A program made the position numbers and the translations under genes. Positions 24,334 through 33,420 of a stretch of 61,189 nt of DNA are shown piece by piece. Under the pieces are notes generated by a model that was given only the letters and a program-made list of their open reading frames with translations, had not been told where the DNA came from and did not search any database. Origin of the DNA: Oligoflexia bacterium (lineage in GTDB: Bacteria; Bdellovibrionota; UBA1018); contig CAITVN010000221.1 of assembly GCA_903895855.1 (NCBI GenBank), forward strand, positions 1-61,189. The letters are read 5' to 3'. Position 1 is the stretch's first letter; every line of letters starts with the position of its first letter.

Positions 24334-24708
24334 TTATTGGCAGGCACCCAGCAATAAGTTAATTCCACCTTGACTGTTGATGGTATCTGACCCCAAGAGT
24401 GCTTTAACCGTTGCGTTGCTGAGTTCTCTTTTTTGGTCTTTACAAGAAATTTTACTATTCAGATCGGCGCCAGAATTTTTTGTGACCCCCTCAGCCAGCA
24501 CTTTGGTGTCTTTACAATGCTTTTCACAGTCAGTTTTCTTCCCTGAACGAGGTCCAAAGACCTCAATAGGTGCGACTCCTTCAAATTTTAGGGCGCCCGC
24601 CTCGAGCGAACACTGGCAGAGGTTTTCGCCGGCGATCGATTGGGTTTCGAAAGTTAAGCTCAAAAAAGTAAGCATGACCCCACTCGTGATAATAGCAATG
24701 GTTCTCAT
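24334..24708 (-). CDS. Small exported cysteine-rich protein
   Basis: The ATG at 24708 is preceded by GAGGAG about 9 bases upstream; the longer frame to 24732 adds 8 residues. A hydrophobic signal (RTIAIITSGVMLTFLSLTF) leads to a ~95-residue mature part containing six cysteines (CQC, DCEKHC, SCKD and a terminal GACQ), so disulfides in the periplasm or outside are likely. No family is recognised. It shares the strand with the barrel-like gene on its right (25 bases away) and the ABC pseudogene on its left, perhaps one former operon. Confidence 0.6.
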   Translation of the reverse strand: MRTIAIITSGVMLTFLSLTFETQSIAGENLCQCSLEAGALKFEGVAPIEVFGPRSGKKTDCEKHCKDTKVLAEGVTKNSGADLNSKISCKDQKRELSNATVKALLGSDTINSQGGINLLLGACQ

Positions 24709-24732
24709 TTTTGGCAGTCTCCTCGTATACAA

Positions 24733-25305
24733 TTATAGGGCAAAACGAATTCCAGCACCATAGCGTATCGCCGGGGCAAGGGCCTTCAGATCAGAGGCTA
24801 GGTAATTTAGGTACTCTGCGTACGAAAACCAACTGCTGTCAGATGAAAACCAGTAAAATTCTGCTTGAAATCTAGCGCCAAGAACTGGGCTTTTTACATA
24901 GGCCGAGGTTGACACAGTCTTGGCTGCAATGATCTCATAGCCACCAAAAATACCCGGACTCAGTGTGACGATTTTGTTCACTAGTGGTAAATCGGCAAAA
25001 CCTCCCGCTCTGACAAAGTCAGCGTCAGACAGGGTGCTTAGTGCACAAAATCCACCCATTCTGATCGTTTCGAAATCACCACGAACAGTAAATTGAACTC
25101 CCATGCGAGACTGTGTGTCGTCGCTGTGACTTGCGTCAATTAAATGCCAACTATAACCTCCGGGTATCGACACGCTTTCAATGCCAACGCCCCACTCAGC
25201 TCTTGATTTTCTTCCGTCATAGGCGCGAACTGGGCTCGAAGTTAGAAAAATGACGACTCCTAATGCAATTGTTCCAGTCAGTTTGGCCAGTAACTTTTTC
25301 GCCAT
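24733..25305 (-). CDS. Exported protein, probable outer-membrane barrel
   Basis: The start at ATG 25305 gives MAKKLLAKLTGTIALG, a standard signal peptide ending near SSPVRA. An upstream start at 25353 would add 16 residues in an AT-rich region. The mature ~165 residues show alternating beta strands rich in Gly and aromatics (FCALSTL, GIFGGYEI, GARFQAEFYWFSS, RYGAGIRFAL) and end in a hydrophobic residue, as in small outer-membrane barrels. The family is unknown. It is probably the first gene of a short minus-strand operon. Confidence 0.55.
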   Translation of the reverse strand: MAKKLLAKLTGTIALGVVIFLTSSPVRAYDGRKSRAEWGVGIESVSIPGGYSWHLIDASHSDDTQSRMGVQFTVRGDFETIRMGGFCALSTLSDADFVRAGGFADLPLVNKIVTLSPGIFGGYEIIAAKTVSTSAYVKSPVLGARFQAEFYWFSSDSSWFSYAEYLNYLASDLKALAPAIRYGAGIRFAL

Positions 25306-25448
25306 ATATTTATTAACGTACTTAAATGTATAAATATTAAGAAATTCTATCACATAGGGGGTGTAAATTAGTTTTGCCTGACTTTTTAAAGCATTTTAGT
25401 CTGAGCATGGCTCAATGGTAACCATCTTTGATGGCTCGCCGCAAAATC

Positions 25449-26573
25449 TTACTGACCTCTTTTTCTCATCGAACTCATCTTGGAACTCATCTTGGCGAAA
25501 CCGAGAGCCTGAATGGCAGCAAAACCGTTGTGCCGCCTGCACAAAAGTTTTAGATTTGATGATTCATTCGATCCACCTAGAGCTAGAGGTTGTGTGTGAT
25601 CGATTTCAAGTTGATAACGAGAGCTACAGCGACGGCCTTGGTGCACGTACTCACACTTTCCGTCTGCCTTGCTCCACACTGTCCGTTTTAGTTGAACGGG
25701 CAACGAAACACGAATTCCGGCGGGCAACGTTTTCCCTGCGGTGCAAATCAAATTGATTTGGTCAGTTTCGTCTAGATTTTTAGCGCTCTCGCTGTTTTTT
25801 TGGTCTGCGACTTTATCAGTATTTTTGTCGGCAGTTTTATTTGGATTTTTTCTTGTCACTTTAGCTGTCCATTTTTGGTTGGGGCTCTCGCCACGATCTT
25901 CTTCAGGTCTCTCATCAGCTTGTCCGGGTGTCTGAGCCTTTCGCGTCGGCAGCCCCTTGGTCTTTTCAATCTTTGTGAGATGACCGGTCACTAAGAAATC
26001 CATGAGTTCGGCGAGAGTGGCATTCGGATGTGAATGACTGAGAAGGTCTCGCAATCGATTTATCTTATCGAATAGTTCTTCTGAAACGCTGAACTTGAGT
26101 TCGCGCACTGTCGGCGACAAGATTCGGGTTTTTTCTGGAGTTGGCAGCTCGGGCGATAGCTCAAACAGCATTCGGTCACACTGACTTTGCGACCTATTTT
26201 CGGCGTTCTTAGCTATGGCCTTCTTTTCTTCAATGGTTTTTGCCTTGCCAGCTTTCTTTATAGCGTGAAAGTACGATTGAAGCTTTGCCGCATTACTGAG
26301 CGATAGTGAACCCTTTTCAAAAGCTTGCCGAGTTTCTGGCAAATCGGTGACGAGACGCATGGTTTGAATTCGTCTCTGCGCGGCTCCCTCGCTTAGGCCG
26401 AGTTCTTTTGTCACAAATTCAAACAAACTTGAGTATCCAAGTTTTAAAAAAAGAAGCCTTTGATTGATCTCACCGAGATGCTCAATGAGCTTCGCGGTGA
26501 TTCGCCGTTCTTCGCTTACAATGATTTTTGTTTCGCTCAATAACTGGTCTGAAGTGAGTGCTTTTAAATTCAT
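25449..26573 (-). CDS. HNH endonuclease-domain protein
   Basis: Residues 1-~200 are helical and charged (TAKLIEHLGEINQRLLFLKLGYSSLFEFV, SEGAAQRRIQTMRLV), as in DUF222-type N-terminal regions of HNH proteins. A Lys/Asn/Asp-rich linker follows (~215-275). The C-terminal nuclease motif reads CEYVHQGRRCSSRYQLEIDH, then LALGGSNESSNLKLLCRRHN, with the paired Cys, central His and Asn of an HNH fold. Proteins of this type are often multicopy in a genome, which suggests mobility or use as orphan nucleases. No methylase, immunity gene or intron structure is visible beside it. Confidence 0.78.
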   Translation of the reverse strand: MNLKALTSDQLLSETKIIVSEERRITAKLIEHLGEINQRLLFLKLGYSSLFEFVTKELGLSEGAAQRRIQTMRLVTDLPETRQAFEKGSLSLSNAAKLQSYFHAIKKAGKAKTIEEKKAIAKNAENRSQSQCDRMLFELSPELPTPEKTRILSPTVRELKFSVSEELFDKINRLRDLLSHSHPNATLAELMDFLVTGHLTKIEKTKGLPTRKAQTPGQADERPEEDRGESPNQKWTAKVTRKNPNKTADKNTDKVADQKNSESAKNLDETDQINLICTAGKTLPAGIRVSLPVQLKRTVWSKADGKCEYVHQGRRCSSRYQLEIDHTQPLALGGSNESSNLKLLCRRHNGFAAIQALGFAKMSSKMSSMRKRGQ

Positions 26574-27026
26574 TGAATCTTCATAGCACGGCTTTTTAAA
26601 TGATGAGTTTCGAGAGGAGTGACTCGACTTTTTAACTAGCTCTCAGACGAACACAGTTGAGCCCGATGCATCGTTTGACCATCACCGAACTTGAAACCTG
26701 TAAACCAGTCGAAAGAATAGCCTAAAATGGCCGCGAGACACCTCGAAAATCAGTCAAGCCGAAAATAATGGCGGCGAGTATTTTATTTTATAGCGGCGAC
26801 TTTTTTGCGGCGGCAACTATTTTTCCGAAAAAAAGAGACTGCAAGTAAACCGAAAAAAAAGAGGATTCAAAAATGAAGTTCTGAAGTCTATGATCACTGA
26901 ATCGGCCTCACTCGTCTCTGTGTGTACCAGGTGAGCCATCGGCGGAGCCCCTTTTGACGGCAACTCCATGTAGCCTCTGCATTTATCTGATCTGCCCACT
27001 CTCGAGCAAGGACTTGCAAGTCACTA
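26574..27026. other. Intergenic stretch without a convincing gene
   Basis: About 450 bases between two minus-strand genes. No ORF with credible start, ribosome site or family motif was seen. At about 26767-26822 a GCGGCGA-like unit followed by T/A-rich sequence recurs three times imperfectly, which could be a decayed tandem repeat. The part nearest 26573 should hold the HNH gene's promoter. Confidence 0.4.
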
Positions 27027-27857
27027 TCATGGGCTCGCGACTGAGAGCATTTTCACCAATTGCTTGACCTCGGTTGAAACCGAACCGCTCGTTATGCAGG
27101 CCAAGATACCTGTGATCTTTGCGGCAGGCCCTACTCGAAAGAGGTTGAGGGTTTCATCTTGCTTAATTCCAAAAGCGCCACGCAACACATTTCGCGCCGA
27201 AGTGATCGAGGTTTTAGTGCCGGGTGGTGGCAGTTCTACCCAACCTTCTGCTGTGAAGAGTTTCCAAACTTCAGGTACAATGGTGTTGTCAAAACATAGC
27301 CCGCTCCAGAGCGACGGAGTGAGCCTTTGTTGATTCAGTGCGATCATCGCATTGGCGACAAAACGATTGGCGCCTTGGCTGGGCAGAAGTAAGGCAGCCA
27401 CTAATTTCTTTTTTTCAAACAACAAGGTGATTGAAGTCGCCACGGGATCTTTAGTCTGTGCGAGTTTTGTTCTCTCCCAGGTGACTAGGGTTTGAGTTGA
27501 GGGGGTTCGGCGGCTTGAAGCTCGAGTTGACAGTGAAATCACTTTGGCCAGTTTGACTGGCTCAGGTTTGCTCTGTGGTTGTGGTGCTTCAGCTTGCTGT
27601 ATAATGACCTGAGTCGAATCGAGCGGAGGGCTGAGTTCAATAGCCGCCGACGGTACCGGAATCGCAGACGCCTCACCGCTGGCAGTTTCAATAGCGACAG
27701 AAGTGTTCGCGGTCTTCGATTTTGCGGGTTTGGCGGCTTGGCCGAGTTTTAAACTTTTTCTGTTTAACAGTCTGGTCACACTCGGCATCTCATTAATGCC
27801 CGTCACTTCTCCATCGACTGTAAATGAGGTCGTATTCTCTTTTTTCTCGTTTGACAT
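27027..27857 (-). CDS. Hypothetical protein with disordered middle and conserved-looking C-terminal domain
   Basis: The ATG at 27857 (MSNEKKENTTSF) is favoured over the ORF's first start at 27965, whose extra 36 residues look unlike coding sequence. Residues ~25-135 are rich in Ala, Ser, Pro and Lys and probably disordered (PSVTRLLNRKSLKLGQAAKPAKSK). The C-terminal ~140 residues seem folded (SITLLFEKKKLVAALLLPSQ, PSLWSGLCFDNTIVPEVWKLF, GWVELPPPGTKTSITSARNVLRGAFG). There is no signal peptide or membrane helix. No family is recognised. It is divergent from the Rrf2 gene. Confidence 0.6.
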   Translation of the reverse strand: MSNEKKENTTSFTVDGEVTGINEMPSVTRLLNRKSLKLGQAAKPAKSKTANTSVAIETASGEASAIPVPSAAIELSPPLDSTQVIIQQAEAPQPQSKPEPVKLAKVISLSTRASSRRTPSTQTLVTWERTKLAQTKDPVATSITLLFEKKKLVAALLLPSQGANRFVANAMIALNQQRLTPSLWSGLCFDNTIVPEVWKLFTAEGWVELPPPGTKTSITSARNVLRGAFGIKQDETLNLFRVGPAAKITGILACITSGSVSTEVKQLVKMLSVASP

Positions 27858-28028
27858 AAGTTTTTTCGACTGTTTTTCACTCTCTCGGCCCCATATGGGC
27901 AGAGATTTCCCTACAATCTTATCGGTAATTCGCTCCAAAAAGATGAAGAAGACAAAATCAGTCAAAATGAGATTTTACAAGTAGCTGTAATTACTGATCT
28001 TAATTCTTGACGTATCGAGTCGTGATAA

Positions 28029-28050
28029 TGTTTTGCATCTGATCAAAACA
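28029..28050. promoter_or_regulatory. Inverted repeat upstream of the Rrf2 operon
   Basis: TGTTTTG-N8-CAAAACA, two perfect 7-bp arms, in the divergent region about 90 bases before the Rrf2 start. Its size suits a dimeric HTH regulator. The binding protein is unknown; the adjacent Rrf2 protein is one candidate. Confidence 0.45.
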
Positions 28051-28139
28051 GTGTGATTTTAGGTCGGCTTTGTTGACGGGTTCACTACACAATGCTAATT
28101 CTATATTTAGAAGTTGAGAGGAAAACCGGGAGAAATAAA

Positions 28140-28649
28140 ATGCGTCTAACATCAAAAGGCAGATATGCCGTCCGAGCAATACTAGATTTAACGTTCAATT
28201 CAAATGGTCGCCCTGTAAGGCTTCAAGAGATCAGTGAGCGTCAAAAAATTTCACTCCATTATTTGGAGCAACTCTTTCGCCGCCTGAGAAAAGGTTCGGT
28301 TGTTAAGAGTGTCAGAGGTCCAGGCGGAGGTTACGTACTAGCTCGCGCCATGGATGATATCTCTGTGAAAGATGTGCTCTTGTCAGTGGGCGAAAACATC
28401 AACCCAGCAAGAGACCTCATTGGAAATACCGACACCAAGAGCGACACCCTTGAGTTCGTGATGACCAAGAGTTATTTCGAAAACTTAGGTGGCCTCATGC
28501 ACGAATACCTCGTGACCACTTCAGTGGGCGATTTGATCCGTAAGGCAAAGGGAACTCAAGAGCTTCCAAAACCTTCGCTCACTGCGCCAGAAGTTCAAGC
28601 GCCAGCAGGTCTAGGATCTCATGGCTCAAAGATTCGCGATCTATCTTGA
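28140..28649 (+). CDS. Rrf2-family regulator, IscR-like but without the iron-sulfur cysteines
   Basis: The start at ATG 28140 follows GGGAG and gives the family opening MRLTSKGRYAVRAILDL. The winged helix (VRLQEISERQKISLHYLEQLFRRLRKGSVVKSVRGPGGGYVLAR) is complete. In IscR three Cys bind a 2Fe-2S cluster after the dimer helix; the corresponding stretch here (NPARDLIGNTDTKSDTLEFV) contains none, and the protein has no Cys at all. It therefore resembles a permanently apo IscR or senses something else. The 3' end overlaps a cysteine desulfurase gene by 29 bases, the usual partner of IscR. Confidence 0.86.
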   Translation: MRLTSKGRYAVRAILDLTFNSNGRPVRLQEISERQKISLHYLEQLFRRLRKGSVVKSVRGPGGGYVLARAMDDISVKDVLLSVGENINPARDLIGNTDTKSDTLEFVMTKSYFENLGGLMHEYLVTTSVGDLIRKAKGTQELPKPSLTAPEVQAPAGLGSHGSKIRDLS

Positions 28650-29796
28650 TGCCAATGCGGGGTTACCGCTAAAGCCTCAAGTTAAAGAAAAAATTATCGA
28701 ATGGTGTGAACACTCGGCGGATTATGGAAATCCCTCGAGTGTTCATGTTTTTGGTAGAAAATCAAAACAAGCGATTCTGCGTGCAACCGATTCAGTCTTG
28801 GCTAGCATCGGAGCAGGCGATAGAAAGCGCCCAATCGGAAAGCTTTATTTTACCTCTTCGGGGACTGAAGCTAATCAGTGGATCATTCGAAGTGCTTTGA
28901 AAGAAGATACCCTCTGGATATCAAATTCACTTGAACACGACTCGGTGCAAGCCGAGTTCGCTCGACAACAATCAAATACTCGCTTTCTTAGTGTACCTGT
29001 AGAAAATTCGGGCCAATTAGGTACTGCCGAATTTTTAAAAAAATTTCTTAAACAAAACTCTGATTCGCCGATTTTGATTTCTCAAATGTGGGTGAATCAT
29101 GAAACGGGTGTGATCAACGACCTCACCGCGCTTATTGAAATGAGGCGCAGGCATCAAAATTTGTTGATCCATGTCGACTGTGCCCAAGGGTGGGGAAAAC
29201 TTGAGTTTTCGTCCTACTTGCTTGAGGCCGACTATCTGACTTTTTCGGGCCCGAAGATCGGTTCATTGCATGGAGTGGGTTGCGCGTGGGTGAAGAATGG
29301 CGCCCCGCTGGTTTCTCTATTTCCGGGGCATCAACAACACGGATTGAGGGGCGGAACCGAGTTTTTGCTGCCCATTTTATCAGTGGGGTGGGCCGCAGAA
29401 GGGCTTCTCGATCATCAACAGTTAAAGGCGACTCAATCGATCATTGCACTCAAACGAAACCGACTTGAACAAGAATTGGTAGCCCGCTTAGGCGTTGAGG
29501 TTAATGGGGGTTCTTTAGATAGAGTTTCAAATACGCTCAACATCACCATTGAGGGTATCAGTTCTCAGTCGCTCATCAGTCGGGTCGATCTTCGCGGTTT
29601 TGCCATCAGTTCAGGCTCGGCTTGCTCGGCTGGCACTGGCGAGCCATCGCCTGTGTTGATGGCTATGGGACGAACTCAAGAGCAAGCGCTGGCTTCGGTG
29701 CGAATTTCATTAAAAGGCAATGAAACCGACGAAGAACTGCAAAATTTTGTAGAAGTCTTTTGCGATGAAGTGAGAAAGCTGAGAGACTATTCATGA
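28621..29796 (+). CDS. Cysteine desulfurase, IscS/NifS-like
   Basis: A PLP-dependent class V aminotransferase fold: YLDANAGLPL, SSGTEANQWIIRSAL, His 106 in SLEHDSV stacking on PLP, NHETGVIND, HVDCAQGWGKL, PLP-binding K212 in TFSGPKIGS, and the sulfur-accepting C335 in SSGSACSAGTGEPS. It takes sulfur from cysteine as an enzyme persulfide. No IscU, HscA or ferredoxin gene follows; instead an MnmA-like gene comes 3 bases later, so its main client here is probably tRNA thiolation. The SGPK context (His usually before Lys) is slightly unusual. Confidence 0.9.
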   Translation: MAQRFAIYLDANAGLPLKPQVKEKIIEWCEHSADYGNPSSVHVFGRKSKQAILRATDSVLASIGAGDRKRPIGKLYFTSSGTEANQWIIRSALKEDTLWISNSLEHDSVQAEFARQQSNTRFLSVPVENSGQLGTAEFLKKFLKQNSDSPILISQMWVNHETGVINDLTALIEMRRRHQNLLIHVDCAQGWGKLEFSSYLLEADYLTFSGPKIGSLHGVGCAWVKNGAPLVSLFPGHQQHGLRGGTEFLLPILSVGWAAEGLLDHQQLKATQSIIALKRNRLEQELVARLGVEVNGGSLDRVSNTLNITIEGISSQSLISRVDLRGFAISSGSACSAGTGEPSPVLMAMGRTQEQALASVRISLKGNETDEELQNFVEVFCDEVRKLRDYS

Positions 29797-29799
29797 GAT

Positions 29800-31074
29800 A
29801 TGAACGCTTTCGAACCAAACAAAAGTGAAAACCAAAATGATAAAGACAAACCGGCGAAAAAAACCGGAGAAAAAGTTCTCATCGGGTTAAGCGGCAGTGC
29901 CCACTCGTGTGTCGCTGCCGGATTACTTAAAACCCAAGGTTATGATGTGAGCGGTGCCTATTTGCACATGGCTGATAAGCCCAAAGCCGGCACTCTAGGC
30001 TTTGAATCTCGTTGCTCGAGTCGTTTTGAACTCGAAGCAGTGAAGGCATTTTGCCAGAAAATTGAAATTCCATTGGTCGAAATCGACGCGCGTGGTGCCT
30101 TTTCTGAGAGAATTGTCGACTATTGCGTGCATGAACTTCTACAGCAAAGACGGCCGTCTCCCTGTATTCGGTGCAATTCAGACATTAAATTCGAATTCCT
30201 GATAAAGAAGGCTGACGAATTAAAAATTGAAAAAATTGCGACGGGCCATTTTGCTCAAGTCATTTTAGACATGAGCACTGGCATGGCCCGGCTTCAAAAG
30301 GCGTTGTCACCTGAGCGAGATCAAAGTTTTACTTTGTTCAATATCAAACCGGCAATTTTAAAACGAACCTTGATGCCACTGGGGGGTATTCCGGGGCGGA
30401 TGGTTGATCGCCTGCTGATCGAGTACGGTTTCAAGCCTCTAAAACAGTTTCACTCGTCGAAAGGGTATTGTTTTACAGATAACAAAACCTACCCCAAATA
30501 TGTCGACGAGAGAGTGGCAATGCAACTTCGCCCTAAAGGAATCATCGTTACCACTGACAATCAGATCGTCGGGTCGCACGACGGCTTTCATTACTATTAC
30601 CTAGGTCAAAAAGACAATTTGGTACTTACCATGAAAGAGAAGAAAGAATTGTACGTCATTCAGTTCAATCATCAAAAAATTAGCGTTGTGGTTGGGGCAA
30701 AAGAATACCTCTACAAGAAGTATTTATTTGCCACCGAGACCAATTGGGTTCGCAAAGTCAATGCACTACAGAGCTTTCGATGTGCTGGCCGCATCACCCC
30801 AAACGGCAAAGAAGCCTCGTGCAGAGTCATACAATTTGAGAATCAAAGCATTTTAGTCGAGTTTGATCAGCCCCAATGGGCCCCAAATCCAGGTCAGGCT
30901 ATTGTATTCTATGAGGCAGATGAAGTATTAGGGGGCGGATTCATAGAAACTGTTTACGAAAAGGACCCAACTACGGTATTGACGGCAAAAATAGGTCCGA
31001 GTGCGGCTCTCGCTGGCAAAAAGCCAGGGTCAGCAGCGCAAGGTGATCAGAAGGGCCAAAAGCCAACCAAGTGA
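29800..31074 (+). CDS. mnmA: MnmA-like tRNA 2-thiouridylase with an altered PP-loop
   Basis: The two catalytic cysteines of MnmA are present: C122 in RPSPCIRCNSDIKF and C224 in SSKGYCFTDNKTYPKYV. ATGHFAQ and ALSPERDQSFTLF also match. The ATP-binding PP-loop, normally SGGVDSSV, reads SGSAHSCV at residues 31-38, so the conserved Asp is His. MnmA activates U34 of Lys, Glu and Gln tRNAs with ATP and inserts sulfur received from IscS. The protein is longer than usual (424 against ~370) through a Lys-rich start and a low-complexity tail. Whether it is active is uncertain; a second, canonical MnmA elsewhere would suggest a derived role. Confidence 0.8.
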   Translation: MNAFEPNKSENQNDKDKPAKKTGEKVLIGLSGSAHSCVAAGLLKTQGYDVSGAYLHMADKPKAGTLGFESRCSSRFELEAVKAFCQKIEIPLVEIDARGAFSERIVDYCVHELLQQRRPSPCIRCNSDIKFEFLIKKADELKIEKIATGHFAQVILDMSTGMARLQKALSPERDQSFTLFNIKPAILKRTLMPLGGIPGRMVDRLLIEYGFKPLKQFHSSKGYCFTDNKTYPKYVDERVAMQLRPKGIIVTTDNQIVGSHDGFHYYYLGQKDNLVLTMKEKKELYVIQFNHQKISVVVGAKEYLYKKYLFATETNWVRKVNALQSFRCAGRITPNGKEASCRVIQFENQSILVEFDQPQWAPNPGQAIVFYEADEVLGGGFIETVYEKDPTTVLTAKIGPSAALAGKKPGSAAQGDQKGQKPTK

Positions 31075-31137
31075 ACTTTGCTAGTATTTGGAGCCGAGTG
31101 AATTTGGTTTGAAGTGTTTTTGGAGATGGTGTGAGTT

Positions 31138-32637
31138 TTGAGCCGTGAAGTAGTGGGCACATTTTCAGTTAAGAGCCTCGGGTGCAAGGCAAATTGGGTA
31201 GATGGACAAGTGATCGAGGCCGAGCTTTTAGCGCGAGGCTGGGTACGGGCAAGTCACGACCAAGATCCGGACTTAGCTATCGTCAACAGTTGTACCGTCA
31301 CCGACGAAGCCGATAAGCAAAGCAAGCGAACAGCGAAAATTCTATCAAAGAAAAGCCCTAAAGCCGTGGTTGTGTACACCGGTTGTGGCGCTGAAGTGAA
31401 TCCAGACAAAGTGACCCATACTGGCGTTCAGTACGTGGTTGGCAATCAAGATAAAGACAAACTAGTCGACCTCGTCTTGAGTAATTATTCAGGTAAAGAT
31501 CTCAAAAACTCTGAAGCCAGGATTGAGAAATCTGAGGCTCCCCAAATCTTGGGTAAGGTTCAAGCCTATGAAGAGCTGCGATCGCAGCACCCCATCGATC
31601 GCGAATGGTTCGTGCCTAGTGATCGCTTAGACCTTGCTATCGAACAAACCCGCACGAGGGCATTCTTAAAAATTCAAGATGGCTGCAACTCGTTTTGCAC
31701 TTACTGTATCATTCCGTACGGTCGTGGCCCAGCGAGAAGCTTGTCTGTTCAGTCAGTCGTCGAACAGGTGAAGGCTTTGGTCTCAAAAGGGATTAAAGAA
31801 ATCGTTCTGACCGGTACGAATTTGGGAGATTTTGGAGTCGATTGGGCAGGACGACCTGTTCACGATGATCTGGTTGAGGCTATTTTGAACGACACAGCTA
31901 TTGAGCGCTTGCGTGTGAGTTCGCTTGACCCGACAGAAATTACCGAGAAACTATTTCGATTGGCAGAATCGTCATCAAGGTTTTGTCCGCATTTTCACGT
32001 TTCGCTGCAAGCGACAGGCTCGAAAATTTTGCGACTCATGAAGCGTAAGTACAAGAATGAACAAGTCGTCGAGTGCCTTGGACGAATCGAATCGATTTCA
32101 AAAACGACGAGGCCGGTTTTTGTAGGAATGGATCTGATTACTGGGTTTCCGGGTGAAACAGAGGCCGATTTTAATGAAAGTGTCGAGGCGCTCTCAAGTC
32201 TGTATTGGAGTCGGCTGCACGTATTTCCATACTCTGAGCGAGAAGGTACTCCGGCCACACGCTTGACTGATCAGATAGTCTCAAAACAAGAACGTTCGCG
32301 AAGGGCTGATGTTTTGCGCGACTTGAGTTTGTCGCGGTTAGAATCGATCTATCAGAAGCGTTTGCGCGCTGGCGACGCGACACTTTCAAAAGTGTTGTGG
32401 GAAAATTTTACGAAAGGTCCAGACAAGCTGACTCATTGGGTATCTGGGTACTCGCCTGAATATTTTCGGGTAATGGCAAGAGTGAGTGATTCAAACACAC
32501 TGAGAAACACGCTATCTGAAGTTTCTCTCGATTCAGTGATGAAAGATTCGCAGGCAGGCGAGATGAGTTTTATCGTGAAGCCTATCGGTGCCGTGAATTT
32601 TTCGGCTGATGTGACTAGTGAGAGAGGCGATCTATGA
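31138..32637 (+). CDS. mtaB: tRNA t6A37 methylthiotransferase
   Basis: A TTG start 12 bases after GGAG. The N-terminal MTTase domain has SLGCKANWVDGQ, NSCTVTDEAD and YTGCGAE, whose three Cys bind the auxiliary cluster. The radical SAM motif CNSFCTYC has C183, C187 and C190, followed by IIPYGRGPARS, as in the MtaB branch. Later come GMDLITGFPGETEADF and a degenerate TRAM-like C-terminus. MtaB converts t6A37 to ms2t6A37 in Lys-tRNA(UUU). There is an insertion of about 40 residues before the radical SAM Cys motif (ARIEKSEAP to DLAIEQ). It ends in an ATGA overlap with rnc. Confidence 0.9.
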   Translation: MSREVVGTFSVKSLGCKANWVDGQVIEAELLARGWVRASHDQDPDLAIVNSCTVTDEADKQSKRTAKILSKKSPKAVVVYTGCGAEVNPDKVTHTGVQYVVGNQDKDKLVDLVLSNYSGKDLKNSEARIEKSEAPQILGKVQAYEELRSQHPIDREWFVPSDRLDLAIEQTRTRAFLKIQDGCNSFCTYCIIPYGRGPARSLSVQSVVEQVKALVSKGIKEIVLTGTNLGDFGVDWAGRPVHDDLVEAILNDTAIERLRVSSLDPTEITEKLFRLAESSSRFCPHFHVSLQATGSKILRLMKRKYKNEQVVECLGRIESISKTTRPVFVGMDLITGFPGETEADFNESVEALSSLYWSRLHVFPYSEREGTPATRLTDQIVSKQERSRRADVLRDLSLSRLESIYQKRLRAGDATLSKVLWENFTKGPDKLTHWVSGYSPEYFRVMARVSDSNTLRNTLSEVSLDSVMKDSQAGEMSFIVKPIGAVNFSADVTSERGDL

Positions 32638-33404
32638 GTTCGACACCAGAAACGCCTACGACGACCGGTGCTGCGGCTGTGGTCACTCAAGAACTACCTG
32701 CCGTTCACGAGTTAGAAAAACGGCTAGGATACACTTTTGGAGATCGCGCCATCATATTGCAGGCCCTCACGCATTGCTCGTTTGGGCATGAAGTGTTGAA
32801 AGAAAAACCCACCTCGCTTCGAGATAATGAGCGACTTGAGTTTCTAGGTGATGCAGTATTAGAGCTCGTTTTGTCTGATATTTTATTAGAAGTTTATTCA
32901 GACGCTGATGAGGGCAAACTATCAAAAGCGCGGGCTTCGGTCGTGAATGAGAAATCGCTAGCAGAGTTGGCGAAATCAATCGGCATCGCCTCGGTGGTGA
33001 GGCTAGGTAAAGGTGAAGTTTTAACTGGTGGCGGCGAAAAGCCTTCGATTTTATCGAGTACGTTTGAAGCGATAGTCGCGGCCATTTATCTCGACGGCGG
33101 ATTTAACGCTGTTTACCCCGTGGTAAGACACCTTTTCACGCCCATGCTCTCAGCTGATTCGAGTGTGAGAGTTTTTAGTGATCACAAAACCCAACTTCAA
33201 GAAGTGATTCAAGGAAAGTGGAAGTTGACTCCAACCTATTTTTTGCGGGGCACCCTTGGCCCAGAACACGCACGCACCTTTGAAGTCGAAGTGAAGATGG
33301 GTGAAAAACATTTAGCCAGTGGAATTGGGGCTAGTAAAAAAGAAGCTGAACAAAATGCCGCACGAGTGGCACTAGAGTTAGTAACAAAACCAGGCGAAGC
33401 CTGA
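32634..33404 (+). CDS. rnc: Ribonuclease III
   Basis: The RNase III signature NERLEFLGDAVLELVLSD begins at residue 65, with metal-binding Glu and Asp. FEAIVAAIYLDGGF gives the second acidic site. A double-stranded-RNA-binding domain follows (DHKTQLQEVIQGKWKLTPTYF to SGIGASKKEAEQNAARVAL). It cuts double-stranded RNA in rRNA maturation and mRNA decay. The N-terminal ~20 residues are a Thr/Ala-rich extension. The rnc-era order is widely conserved. The very long hairpin at 41031-41274, if transcribed, would be a natural substrate. Confidence 0.96.
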   Translation: MSSTPETPTTTGAAAVVTQELPAVHELEKRLGYTFGDRAIILQALTHCSFGHEVLKEKPTSLRDNERLEFLGDAVLELVLSDILLEVYSDADEGKLSKARASVVNEKSLAELAKSIGIASVVRLGKGEVLTGGGEKPSILSSTFEAIVAAIYLDGGFNAVYPVVRHLFTPMLSADSSVRVFSDHKTQLQEVIQGKWKLTPTYFLRGTLGPEHARTFEVEVKMGEKHLASGIGASKKEAEQNAARVALELVTKPGEA

Positions 33405-33420
33405 GTGAGGAAGTAGTAGT

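Noticed and set aside
26767..26822. Three imperfect GCGGCGA-plus-T/A units
   Set aside because: Units differ in length and sequence and there are only three, so neither a CRISPR-like array nor a clear tandem repeat can be claimed.
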